Positions 19,064 through 26,761 of a DNA stretch of 64,000 nt are shown here, one piece after another; positions within the stretch are counted from its first letter, which is position 1, and each line of letters starts with the position of its first letter. Below the pieces are notes generated by a model. That model saw only the letters and a program-made list of their open reading frames with translations. It ran no database searches and was not told where the DNA came from. The position numbers and the translations under genes were made by a program. The stretch is taken from positions 1 to 64,000 of the forward strand of contig NZ_MCGQ01000058.1 of NCBI RefSeq assembly GCF_002242805.1, written 5' to 3'. This DNA is from Streptomyces diastatochromogenes (GTDB lineage Bacteria > Actinomycetota > Actinomycetes > Streptomycetales > Streptomycetaceae).

Positions 19064-19279
19064 TTACTCCCCGTCCTCGATGCGGAAGCCCACCTTCAGG
19101 CCGACCTGCCAGTGGGCGATCTGCCCGTCCTCGATCTGCCCCCTGACCTGCGTCACCTCGAACCAGTCCAGGTTGCGCACGGTCTGGGCCGCCCGGGTGA
19201 TCCCGTTGCGGATGGCCTTGTCGACGCCGTCGGGGGAGGTGCCGACGATCTCCGAGACCCGGTAGGTGTGGTTGGTCAT
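19064..19279 (-). CDS. Dodecin (flavin-storage protein)
   Basis: A 71-aa protein matching dodecin over its whole length: MTNHTYRVSEIVGTSPDG, the AIRNGITRAAQTVRNLDWFEV helix-strand and the closing GLKVGFRIEDGE. Dodecins assemble into hollow dodecamers that bind and buffer flavins (FMN/FAD) or flavin precursors; the Trp in LDWFEV stacks on the isoalloxazine ring. The residues GQIEDGQIAHWQVGLKVGF fit the actinobacterial subgroup. It has a good ribosome site (AGGAGC) before the ATG. It is divergent from the sugar-binding lipoprotein gene, and its surroundings are rich in flavoenzymes. Confidence 0.93.
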   Translation of the reverse strand: MTNHTYRVSEIVGTSPDGVDKAIRNGITRAAQTVRNLDWFEVTQVRGQIEDGQIAHWQVGLKVGFRIEDGE

Positions 19280-19389
19280 GCGGGTGCTCCTCTGTGCTGC
19301 TCCGCCGTGACGGGTGTGTCACGCGTCACTCCACGGTGCCGTATGCGGGGGCGGAGCGCGAGGCGTCGCGGCCGTACCCCCGGTAGCCC

Positions 19390-19418
19390 TTGACCCCCGC
19401 ATTGGTCCATACCAAAAT
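19390..19418 (+). promoter_or_regulatory. Promoter of the sugar-binding lipoprotein gene
   Basis: TTGACC (19390-19395), a 17-bp spacer and CAAAAT (19413-19418) form a plausible SigA-type promoter. The operator described separately overlaps the spacer and -10 element. Confidence 0.55.
19402..19415. promoter_or_regulatory. DasR-like palindromic operator
   Basis: TTGGTCCATACCAA is a perfect 5+5 inverted repeat around CCAT. It resembles the Streptomyces DasR responsive element (core TGGTC-TA-GACCA type), though it is not identical. It covers the promoter spacer and -10 box, a position that suits repression. Confidence 0.5.
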
Positions 19419-19497
19419 CCATACACCCGTGCGAGCCCTGGCTCGTCCCCCCACGTCGGGCCCCCTCCCCTGTCCGCCAGACAGAACAGGACCCCTC

Positions 19498-20754
19498 GTG
19501 AGACGTCGTCTGCTCGCCCTCCTCTGTGTCACCGGCTCCCTGATCAGTGGCTGCGGCCTCCTCCCGGGCGGCCAGGACCGGCACACCGTCACCGTGTGGC
19601 TGATGAAGGACAGCGCCTCGAAGGAGTTCCTGCGGCGCTTCACCGAGGACTTCGAGCGCACCCACAAGGACCTGCGCCTGGACATCCGCATCCAGGAGTG
19701 GACCGGCATCGTGGAGAAGGTCCAGAAGGCGCTCAGGGGCGACGCCGAGGACGGCCTCGACGTCATCGAGGTGGGCAACACCCAGGTCCCGCTGTACGTC
19801 GACGACGGCCGGCTCGCCGATCTGACGCTGGAGTCGATGCGCGACTGGGGCAAGGAGCACTGGCTGCCCGGCCTCGCCGAACCCGGCAAGGACGGCAACA
19901 AGCAGTACGGCGTGCCCTGGTACGCGGCCAACCGGGTCGTCATCTACCGCAAGGACCTCTTCGCACAGGCCGGCATCACCGCCCCGCCGAAGACCCGCGA
20001 CGAGTGGCTCGCCGACACCCGGAAGCTCGACTCCGGCGGCAACCAGGGCATCTACCTGGCCGGACAGGACTGGTACACCCTCTCCGGCTTCATCTGGGAC
20101 GAGGGCGGCGACCTGGCCGAGCAGAAGGACTACGAGTGGCGCGGCACCCTGGACACCCCGGCCGCGCTGCGCGGCATGGACTTCTACCGGCGGCTCCAGG
20201 CGCTCGGCGCGGGGCCCGTGGACGCGGACGAGGAACACCCGCCCCAGGCCGGGGTGTTCGCGGGCGGCAAGGTCGCGCAGATCATCGCCGTACCGGGGCT
20301 CGCCGGGGCGATCGTGCGGCAGAACCCCGGCCTGGAGGGCAAGCTCGGCTTCTTCCCGGTGCCGGGCAGGACCGCCGCCCGGCCCGGCACGGTCTTCACC
20401 GGCGGCTCCGACCTGGTGGTCCCGCAGAACACCGACGACCAGTTCGCCGCGACCGCCGTCATCGGGGCGCTCACCGGCGCCAAGTGGGACACCGAACTCG
20501 CCCGCACCATGAACTACGTGCCCAACAAGACCACCTTGGCGGGCGCGGTCGCGGGGGAGGAGGGGGTCGCCGCGATGGCGGCGGGCGCCGCACACGGCCG
20601 GGCGACCCCCCACACCCCTCAGTGGGCCGCGGTCGAGGCCGACAACCCGATCAAGGGGTACATGACCCGGGTGCTCGGCGGAGCCGACCCGGCGACCGAA
20701 GCCCGCCGGGCCGACCGGAAGATCACCGAGGCCCTGGCCCAGAACCTGGGCTGA
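19498..20754 (+). CDS. Orphan ABC sugar-transporter substrate-binding lipoprotein
   Basis: A 418-aa extracellular solute-binding protein of the carbohydrate type-1 family. It starts at a GTG (19498) and has an Arg-rich n-region, hydrophobic core and lipobox LISGC. Mature-protein landmarks are VTVWLMKDSASKEFLRRF, VIEVGNTQVP, YGVPWYAANRVVIYRKDLF and FTGGSDLVVP, all typical of chitobiose, N-acetylglucosamine or cellobiose binding lipoproteins. No permease or ATPase gene adjoins it: egtD follows on the opposite strand and dodecin is divergent. It must borrow another transporter such as one energised by MsiK. The DasR-like site supports an aminosugar ligand; that is inference. Confidence 0.85.
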   Translation: MRRRLLALLCVTGSLISGCGLLPGGQDRHTVTVWLMKDSASKEFLRRFTEDFERTHKDLRLDIRIQEWTGIVEKVQKALRGDAEDGLDVIEVGNTQVPLYVDDGRLADLTLESMRDWGKEHWLPGLAEPGKDGNKQYGVPWYAANRVVIYRKDLFAQAGITAPPKTRDEWLADTRKLDSGGNQGIYLAGQDWYTLSGFIWDEGGDLAEQKDYEWRGTLDTPAALRGMDFYRRLQALGAGPVDADEEHPPQAGVFAGGKVAQIIAVPGLAGAIVRQNPGLEGKLGFFPVPGRTAARPGTVFTGGSDLVVPQNTDDQFAATAVIGALTGAKWDTELARTMNYVPNKTTLAGAVAGEEGVAAMAAGAAHGRATPHTPQWAAVEADNPIKGYMTRVLGGADPATEARRADRKITEALAQNLG

Positions 20755-20755
20755 C

Positions 20756-21718
20756 TCACCGCGCCACGCTGAGGGACAGTGCGAAGCGGTTCTCGGTGTC
20801 CGTCCACCAGTGGGTCAACTCCAGCCCGGCCGCGTCGAGTTCGGCGGCCACGCCGTCCCTGCGGAACTTCGCCGACACCTCGGTGCGCAGCTCCTCGCCC
20901 GCCGCGAAGTCCACGGCGAGGTCCAGCGCGGGCACCTTCACGGTCTGCGCGGTGCGCGAGCGCAGCCGCATCTCGATCCACTCCTGCTCGCTGTCCCACA
21001 GGGCCACGTGGTCGAAGGCGCCGGGGTCGAAGTCGGAGCCCAGCTCCCGGTTCATGACGGACAGGACGTTCTTGTTGAACGCGGCCGTCACCCCGGCCGC
21101 GTCGTCGTACGCCCGGACCAGCACCCGCTCGTCCTTGACCAGGTCCGTGCCGAGCAGCAGCCCGTCGCCCGGGGCGAGCAGGGCACGCACCGAGGCCAGG
21201 AACTTCGCCCGCTCGGCGGGCAGCAGGTTGCCGATCGTGCCGCCGAGGAACGCCACCAGCCGGGGTCCGGGCGTCTCGGGCAGCGTCAGCGGGGCGGTGA
21301 AGTCGGCGATGAGCGCGTGCACTTCGAGCCCGGGCCGCTCCTCGATGAGCGCCTGCCCGGCCTGGGTGAGGGCGCTCTCGCTGACGTCGACGGGGACGTA
21401 CGCCGCCAGCGAGGTGAGCGCGTCGAGCAGATAGCGGGTCTTCTCCGAGGAACCGGAGCCCAGCTCGACCAGGGTGCGCGCGCCGCTCGCGGCGGCGATC
21501 TCGCCGGACCGGGCGACGAGGATCTCGCGCTCGGCCCGCGTCGGGTAGTACTCGGGCAGCTCCGTGATCTGCTCGAACAGCTCGCTGCCCCGGGCGTCGT
21601 AGAACCACTTGGGCGGCAGCGTCTTGGGGTCGACGGTGAGGCCGTTCAGGACGTCGGCGCGCAGCGCGGCGTCCGTCGCGTCCTCGGGGAGGGTGCGGGT
21701 GACGTGCAGGGGACTCAC
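20756..21718 (-). CDS. egtD: L-histidine N-alpha-methyltransferase (EgtD)
   Basis: A 320-aa EgtD-family enzyme that uses SAM to trimethylate the amino group of histidine to hercynine, the first committed step of ergothioneine synthesis. It shows PPKWFYDARGSELFEQI, TRAEREIL, the SAM loop ELGSGSSEKT, PVDVSESAL and the FLGGTIGNL strand characteristic of the family. The GTG at 21718 overlaps the egtC stop (GTGA), so it is translationally coupled and is the last gene of the egtABCD operon. The open frame extends far upstream in a shadow of egtC, and that extension is not real. Confidence 0.93.
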   Translation of the reverse strand: MSPLHVTRTLPEDATDAALRADVLNGLTVDPKTLPPKWFYDARGSELFEQITELPEYYPTRAEREILVARSGEIAAASGARTLVELGSGSSEKTRYLLDALTSLAAYVPVDVSESALTQAGQALIEERPGLEVHALIADFTAPLTLPETPGPRLVAFLGGTIGNLLPAERAKFLASVRALLAPGDGLLLGTDLVKDERVLVRAYDDAAGVTAAFNKNVLSVMNRELGSDFDPGAFDHVALWDSEQEWIEMRLRSRTAQTVKVPALDLAVDFAAGEELRTEVSAKFRRDGVAAELDAAGLELTHWWTDTENRFALSLSVAR

Positions 21719-22494
21719 GTACAGGGCTCCTTCGGTGATACGGATGCCGGGTCCTCGAGCGGGGCGAGCAGCACGCCGGTGCGGCTCGCCGTGAGCACGG
21801 TGCGGTCGGGGACCTCCTGCCAGAGCGGGTCGTCGTCGTACGGTTCGGAGGCGACGACCGTGCCGGTGCCGGGCTCCGCGCGGTACCAGAGGCTGTCGCC
21901 CCAGGCGGTGGCGGCGATGGTGGCGCCGTCGGTGAGCAGCAGGTTCAGCCGGGAGGCGGGGGCCGCCTCGGCCAGCTCGCGCACCGCTCCGCCGAGGGCG
22001 TCGGCGGGGTCGTCGCCGAGGCGCAGCCGATGCAGGACCAGCGCCCAGACGAACGCCGAGTCGGTGCTCGCCTGCAGGGACAGCAGCTCGACCGGGGGCA
22101 GGGCGGACGCCAGGGGCGCCGCCGAGTCCGGCCAGCCCGCGATCATGCCGTTGTGGCTGAACAGCCACCGCCCGTCGGCGAAGGGCGCCGCCGCGGCCTC
22201 GGCGTCCGCGCCCGCGACGGTCGCGTCGCGTACGGCGGCCAGCACGGCGCCGGCGCGTACGACCCGGGCCAGGTCGGCGAAGGACAGGTCCGCCCAGATC
22301 GGCCCGGCCCGCCGGTACCGGGCCGGGGCCGGATCGCCCGGGGCGTACCAACCCACCCCGAAACCATCGGCGTTCACCGTCCCGTGCCGCTGCCGCCGGG
22401 GCGCCCAGGACTGCCGGTACAGGCTGTGCGGGGGCTCCACGAGGAGCCGGTCGAGCGGCTCCTCAGGTCCCAGATAGGCCAGATGGCGGCACAT
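21715..22494 (-). CDS. egtC: Gamma-glutamyl-hercynylcysteine sulfoxide hydrolase (EgtC)
   Basis: A 259-aa class-II glutamine-amidotransferase fold protein with an N-terminal nucleophile: MCRHLAYLG leaves Cys2 as the N-terminal catalytic residue after Met removal. It removes the glutamate from gamma-glutamyl-hercynylcysteine S-oxide. NADGFGVGWY, IWADLSFADLARVV and WLFSHNGMIAGWPD are family landmarks. Its ATG shares one base with the egtB stop (TGATG) and its stop overlaps the egtD GTG, so the operon is tightly coupled. The start at 22494 is fixed by the need for Cys2. Confidence 0.93.
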   Translation of the reverse strand: MCRHLAYLGPEEPLDRLLVEPPHSLYRQSWAPRRQRHGTVNADGFGVGWYAPGDPAPARYRRAGPIWADLSFADLARVVRAGAVLAAVRDATVAGADAEAAAAPFADGRWLFSHNGMIAGWPDSAAPLASALPPVELLSLQASTDSAFVWALVLHRLRLGDDPADALGGAVRELAEAAPASRLNLLLTDGATIAATAWGDSLWYRAEPGTGTVVASEPYDDDPLWQEVPDRTVLTASRTGVLLAPLEDPASVSPKEPCT

Positions 22495-23831
22495 CAGACG
22501 GCCTCCGAGCGGGCGGTGCGGAACCCGGAGAAGATCTGCCGCCGGATCGGGTAGTCCCAGTTGCGGAACGTGCCCCGGCAGGCCACCGGGTCCACGGCGA
22601 ACGAGCCACCGCGCAACACCTTGTGGTCGGAGCCGAAGAACACCTCCGAGTACTCCTTGTACGGGAACGCCTGGAAGCCGGGATACGGCAGGAAGTCGCT
22701 CGCCGTCCACTCCCACACGTCACCGATCAACTGCCGCACGCCGAGCGGCGATTCACCGGCCGGGTAGCTGCCGGCCGGGGCGGGCCGCAGGTGGCGCTGG
22801 CCCAGGTTGGCGTGCTCGGGCGCAGGGTCGGCGTCGCCCCACGGGTAGCGGGTCGAACGGCCGGTGGCCGGGTCGTACCGGGCGGCCTTCTCCCACTCGG
22901 CCTCGGTGGGCAGCCGGCGCCCGGCCCAGCGGGCGTAGGCGTCGGCCTCGTACCAGCACACGTGCAGCACCGGCTCGTCGGGCGGGACGACCTCGGTGAC
23001 ACCGAAGCGGCGGCGCAGCCACTGCTTGCCGTCGCGGCGCCAGAACAGGGGTGCGCGGAGGGAGTGCTGCCGGATGTGCGCCCAGCCCTCGGGCGTCCAC
23101 CAGCGCTCGGTGTCGTAGCCGCCGTCCTCGATGAACGCCTGGTACGCCGCGTTCGTCACCGGGGTCGTGTCGATCCAGTACGGCGCCACGTCCACCGGAT
23201 GCGCCGGGCGTTCGTTGTCCAGGGCCCACGGTTCGTCGGAGGTGCCCATGGTGAACGGGCCGCCGGGGACGAGGACTTCCGTCGGGCCCGTGAACAGCGG
23301 GGCCGGTTCGGGGTCGGGGGCGGTCAGGGCCTGCGGACCCTTGCGGAGCTGATGGGTGATCAGCATCGTCTCGTCGTGCTGCTGTTCGTGCTGCGCGATC
23401 ATCCCGAAGGCGAACCCGGCCTCGGTCAGCCGGCTGCCGTGGAAGTCCGCGGCCCCCAGCAGGTCAAGGGCCCGGCCGCGCACCTCGGCCGCGTAGCCGC
23501 GGGCCTCGGCGGGCGGCAGCAGCGGCAGCGAGGGCCGCTCGGCGCGCGGGTGCTCGAAGGCGTCGTACAGGCCGTCGATCTCGGGCCGTATCGCGTCCCG
23601 GCCGCCGACCGCCCGCAGCAGCCACAGCTCCTCCTGGTTGCCGATGTGCGCGAGGTCCCACACCAGCGGCGACATCAGCGGGGAGTGCTGCGCGGTGAGG
23701 TCGGGGTCCTCGACGCAGCTGGTCAGCAGCGTGGTGCGGGCGCGGGCGGTGGTGAGCGAGGCCAGCGCACGCTCGCGCAGCGCCTCGGTGTCCGGCTCGG
23801 TGGCCGTGACCTCGGTCTCCGGGGCGGTCAT
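22494..23831 (-). CDS. egtB: Hercynine oxygenase / sulfoxide synthase (EgtB)
   Basis: A 445-aa non-haem iron enzyme that joins gamma-glutamylcysteine to hercynine with O2. The N-terminal DinB-like half supplies the iron ligands, visible as His62 (LAHIGN) and His148/His152 in HEQQHDE. The C-terminal half is an FGE-sulfatase (C-type lectin) domain with VLVPGGPFTMGT and WEWTASDFLPYPGF. The length fits the mycobacterial type, which uses gamma-glutamylcysteine and therefore needs EgtA and EgtC, both present. The ATG overlaps the egtA stop (ATGA). Confidence 0.93.
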   Translation of the reverse strand: MTAPETEVTATEPDTEALRERALASLTTARARTTLLTSCVEDPDLTAQHSPLMSPLVWDLAHIGNQEELWLLRAVGGRDAIRPEIDGLYDAFEHPRAERPSLPLLPPAEARGYAAEVRGRALDLLGAADFHGSRLTEAGFAFGMIAQHEQQHDETMLITHQLRKGPQALTAPDPEPAPLFTGPTEVLVPGGPFTMGTSDEPWALDNERPAHPVDVAPYWIDTTPVTNAAYQAFIEDGGYDTERWWTPEGWAHIRQHSLRAPLFWRRDGKQWLRRRFGVTEVVPPDEPVLHVCWYEADAYARWAGRRLPTEAEWEKAARYDPATGRSTRYPWGDADPAPEHANLGQRHLRPAPAGSYPAGESPLGVRQLIGDVWEWTASDFLPYPGFQAFPYKEYSEVFFGSDHKVLRGGSFAVDPVACRGTFRNWDYPIRRQIFSGFRTARSEAV

Positions 23832-25141
23832 GTGCGGATGTCCTTCCTCCCGTGGGCACGACGGTCCGTGTCGCGCAGGCGGTCCAGCAAGTCGTCGGCC
23901 GGGCAGCGGCCCTGGGCGACGTAGCGGTCCAGATACGCCGCCACGGCGTCCATGACCGCGCGTGTGGCACCGAGCCTGGGCAGAGCCTCCAGCGCCACCG
24001 TGAAACAGGCGACGGCGGCCTCCCGCAGCTCGGGGTCGGCGAGCCCGTGCCGGGCCGCGTCGGTCCACAGCGGATTGTGTGGGGCGGGCAGGTTCAGGGC
24101 CCGCTCCGCCAGCGGTTTCACCACCCGGTGCGCGGACTCGGCGGCCTCCGGGTCGTCGAACAGCGCCGCCGCCACCGCGAGCGGCACGATCCAGCCGTCC
24201 TCACCGGGCTGCGCGTCGATCATGCGCAGCTCCAGGTGGCCGCGCGGCCGGACCGGCGGGAACAGGGTGGTGAGGTGGTAGTCGAGATCCGCCCGGGTGG
24301 GCGGCCGGGGTGTCCGCGAGCGGGTCCACTCGCGGAAGGTCAGGTTCTCGGGCACCTCCCACGGGCTGCCGTCGCCGCGGATGCACATCACCGGGGCGTC
24401 CAGCACATGCCGGGCCCAGGCGGATCTCGGCTCGCCGTCCGGCGGGGGAGCGCCCGCCCGCCCGGCGCCGATCTCCGTCCACAGCAGCTGCCGGGTGGAC
24501 AGCCAGCCCGTGGGCTGCTCGCCGATCAGCGGGGAGTTCGCGAACGCGGCCACCAGCACCGCGCCCAGCAGATGCGCCAGCTGCCAGCGTCGCTCGTGCC
24601 CGAGCGGCCCGGGCTCCTCGTGGCCGGCGTCCACGCACACCTGGACGGAGGCCGAGGTGCACATCATGTGCCGGCCGGCCGGGCCGGTGCGGTCGAGGCA
24701 CGCCTCCATGGCGTCGTAGCGCGGTTCGCGCAGGAAACGACGGGGTGCGTGCCAGGGGTCGTGGCCGAAGCCGACGAGTCCCAGATCGTCCTCGGCGAGG
24801 ACCGCGCGGACCGTGTCCAGGTCGGCCGAGACGGTCTCTATGCACTCCATCAGGGAGGTGGCGGGCGGTGAGCTGAGCTCCAGCTGGCCGCCGGGTTCGA
24901 TCGTCAGCGGCGACTTCAGGGGCACGGCCCGCAGGGCGGCGTAGGCCGCTTCGAGTCGTTCGGGTGTCACGGGGAGCTGCGGCCGCCGCAGCTCATGGAC
25001 GAGCCATTCCACTTCGACCCCGAGCGTGCGGGGCGGGCCGGTCTTGAAACAGATGCCGCGGACCAAGGCCTCGACCTCTGCCTCGGTGACGGCTGTGCGG
25101 TGCTCCGTACAGTCGCCACCATCACCTATTGAGTCGGACAT
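23828..25141 (-). CDS. egtA: Glutamate-cysteine ligase of ergothioneine synthesis (EgtA)
   Basis: A 437-aa GCS2-type ligase that makes gamma-glutamylcysteine from ATP, glutamate and cysteine, the sulfur donor for EgtB. Typical parts are the LGVEVEWLVHE strand near residue 41, TIEPGGQLELSSPP, DTVRAVLAEDDLGLVGFGHDP and HLELRMIDAQPGE. The ATG at 25141 has AGGAGG eight bases upstream; an earlier ATG at 25168 lies before that site and is rejected. It is the promoter-proximal gene of egtABCD and shares a 275-bp divergent spacer with the PARG gene. No egtE-like lyase is present nearby, so another PLP lyase must finish the pathway. Confidence 0.92.
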   Translation of the reverse strand: MSDSIGDGGDCTEHRTAVTEAEVEALVRGICFKTGPPRTLGVEVEWLVHELRRPQLPVTPERLEAAYAALRAVPLKSPLTIEPGGQLELSSPPATSLMECIETVSADLDTVRAVLAEDDLGLVGFGHDPWHAPRRFLREPRYDAMEACLDRTGPAGRHMMCTSASVQVCVDAGHEEPGPLGHERRWQLAHLLGAVLVAAFANSPLIGEQPTGWLSTRQLLWTEIGAGRAGAPPPDGEPRSAWARHVLDAPVMCIRGDGSPWEVPENLTFREWTRSRTPRPPTRADLDYHLTTLFPPVRPRGHLELRMIDAQPGEDGWIVPLAVAAALFDDPEAAESAHRVVKPLAERALNLPAPHNPLWTDAARHGLADPELREAAVACFTVALEALPRLGATRAVMDAVAAYLDRYVAQGRCPADDLLDRLRDTDRRAHGRKDIRT

Positions 25142-25357
25142 GTCTGGATCCTCCTGAGATTCCACCATGCCACCGGCTCGGCATTCGGTGAGCCGGGCCG
25201 GCACTCGTCCCACCCAAGACCCTCGAAACGATTCGCACAAGGGTGCCCATCGGGACGTTCCGGATCGGTAATCTCCGTTTTCTTGGGCGTTTCCAGGCCG
25301 TTCCGGGAGCGGGAAACTCCGTTGCACCGCATCACCAGCATCACCCAGGATGCGTGC

Positions 25358-25420
25358 ATGAGCACGACGGGGGAGACCGCGCGGGCCGCGGTCGTGGCGC
25401 CCACGGGGGTGGCGCCATGA
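25358..25420 (+). CDS. Possible 20-aa leader peptide overlapping the PARG start
   Basis: ATG at 25358 opens a 20-codon frame (MSTTGETARAAVVAPTGVAP) whose TGA lies inside the ATGA of the PARG gene. AGGA precedes it by seven bases. An exact ATGA junction is what translational coupling would produce, and the PARG start itself has only a weak ribosome site. It could equally be a chance frame or 5' remnant. No function is claimed. Confidence 0.35.
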   Translation: MSTTGETARAAVVAPTGVAP

Positions 25421-26250
25421 GCGCGCGCCTGCGCGGCATCGCCACGGAGACCGAGCAGATCGTGGCGGCGGGGACGTACCCGTCGCCGGACGGCCGCGAG
25501 GTGTCCGTCGCGGCGGCGATCGAGGCCGCCCGCGCGGGCACGCGGCTGTACGGCCCTGAGCCCGTGCCGGTGCCCGCGACAGCGGATGCGGAGCCGTTCT
25601 TCGAGGTCACGGGCGAGAGCAGCCTGGAAGCCGCCCGTCGGCTCGCCGACGCGCCCGTCGCCGTCCTGAACTTCGCCTCCGCCCGCAATCCCGGCGGCGG
25701 CTATCTGAACGGCGCCCAGGCCCAGGAGGAGGCCCTGTGCCGCGGCTCCGCGCTGTACGCCTGCCTGCTCCAGGCCCGGGACTTCTACGACCACCACCGC
25801 GCCCACCGCGACCCGTTCTACACGGACCGGGTGATCCACACCCCCGCCGTGCCGGTGTTCCGCGACGACCGGGGCCGCCTGCTGCCGGAGCCCTACCTCG
25901 CCGGTTTCCTGACCGCCGCCGCCCCCAACGCGGGCGTCATACGGCGTACGGCACCCGAGCGCGCCGCCGAACTCCCGGCCGCCCTGGCCCGGCGGGCCGA
26001 GCGGGTCCTGGAGACCGCCGCGGCGCACGGCTACCGGAGGCTGGTGCTGGGCGCCTGGGGCTGCGGTGTCTTCCAGAACGACCCGGAGCAGGTCGCGGGC
26101 GCCTTCCGGGCGCTGCTCGGCCCCGGCGGCCGGTTCGCCCACACGTTCGAGCGCGTGGTGTTCGGCGTCCTGGACCGCACGCCGGGAGCGACGGTCCGGG
26201 AGGCCTTCGTACGGGCGTTTCCGGAGCGCACGCCCCCGGTCACGCTCTAG
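25417..26250 (+). CDS. Bacterial-type poly(ADP-ribose) glycohydrolase (TIGR02452/DUF2263)
   Basis: A 277-aa macrodomain-fold hydrolase. The bacterial PARG signature is explicit: VLNFASARNPGGGYLNGAQAQEEALCR, with GGG at 93-95 and the catalytic QEE at 103-105, in which the second Glu attacks the ribose-ribose bond. Other landmarks are VIHTPAVPVFRDD and VLGAWGCGVFQNDPEQVA. It removes ADP-ribose chains from proteins or nucleic acids. The start at 25417 is the first residue of a typical MSARLR...TETEQI N-terminus. It lies next to a MazF-like gene and a HEXXH gene on the opposite strand. No ADP-ribosyltransferase is seen in the window. Confidence 0.85.
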   Translation: MSARLRGIATETEQIVAAGTYPSPDGREVSVAAAIEAARAGTRLYGPEPVPVPATADAEPFFEVTGESSLEAARRLADAPVAVLNFASARNPGGGYLNGAQAQEEALCRGSALYACLLQARDFYDHHRAHRDPFYTDRVIHTPAVPVFRDDRGRLLPEPYLAGFLTAAAPNAGVIRRTAPERAAELPAALARRAERVLETAAAHGYRRLVLGAWGCGVFQNDPEQVAGAFRALLGPGGRFAHTFERVVFGVLDRTPGATVREAFVRAFPERTPPVTL

Positions 26251-26257
26251 GGGTCCG

Positions 26258-26704
26258 TCAGGTCCAGCCGTACCGCTCGTGGAGCCGCTGGCGGACCAGA
26301 TTGAACCGCATCCGGTCGAGCGCGCACGCCTCCCGGCGCATGCCCTCCTCGTGCAGCCGCAGCACGCGGTCCACGTCCACCCAGGAGTCGCGGCCCGACC
26401 GGTCCCACGGACCGCTGCCGATCGCCACCCACTCCCGGTCCCCGTCGTGCCGCTTGCTGGACAGCTGCACGGCGAGGAAGGTGCCCGCCGCCTCCCGGGC
26501 GACCACCAGCACCGGGCGGTCCTTGCCCCGGCCGTCGTTCTCCTCGAACGGCACCCAGGTCCACACGATCTCGCCCGGGTCCGGGTCGCCGTCATGGGCG
26601 GGGGAGTACTCGGTCCGCACCCGGCCGACCTCGCGCGGGTCGGCCTCGGTGGTCGCGGAGGGGCCCTGGCGGCCGGGAATGTCTTCGTCGGTAAAGGCAG
26701 TCAC
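26258..26704 (-). CDS. PemK/MazF-like type II toxin-fold protein
   Basis: A 148-aa protein with a MazF/PemK core beginning near residue 44: GEIVWTWVPFEE, GKDRPVLVVAR and GTFLAVQLSSK are the usual strand-loop signatures, and HDGDREWVAIGSGPWDR precedes a SWVDVDRVLRL strand. A 40-residue acidic N-terminal extension is unusual for a toxin. No antitoxin gene is adjacent; the next gene upstream on the same strand is the HEXXH protein. Many Streptomyces members of this family are solitary and may not be toxic. It lies convergent with the PARG gene with only 7 bp between them. Confidence 0.75.
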   Translation of the reverse strand: MTAFTDEDIPGRQGPSATTEADPREVGRVRTEYSPAHDGDPDPGEIVWTWVPFEENDGRGKDRPVLVVAREAAGTFLAVQLSSKRHDGDREWVAIGSGPWDRSGRDSWVDVDRVLRLHEEGMRREACALDRMRFNLVRQRLHERYGWT

Positions 26705-26761
26705 GGGGGCACCCTAGGCCGTACGCCGAAGAGTTGGACAACCGCCCACCGGTGGGCACTC

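Noticed and set aside
26258..26704. Complete type II toxin-antitoxin pair
   Set aside because: No small antitoxin-like gene precedes or follows the MazF-fold gene; the neighbours are a large HEXXH protein and PARG.
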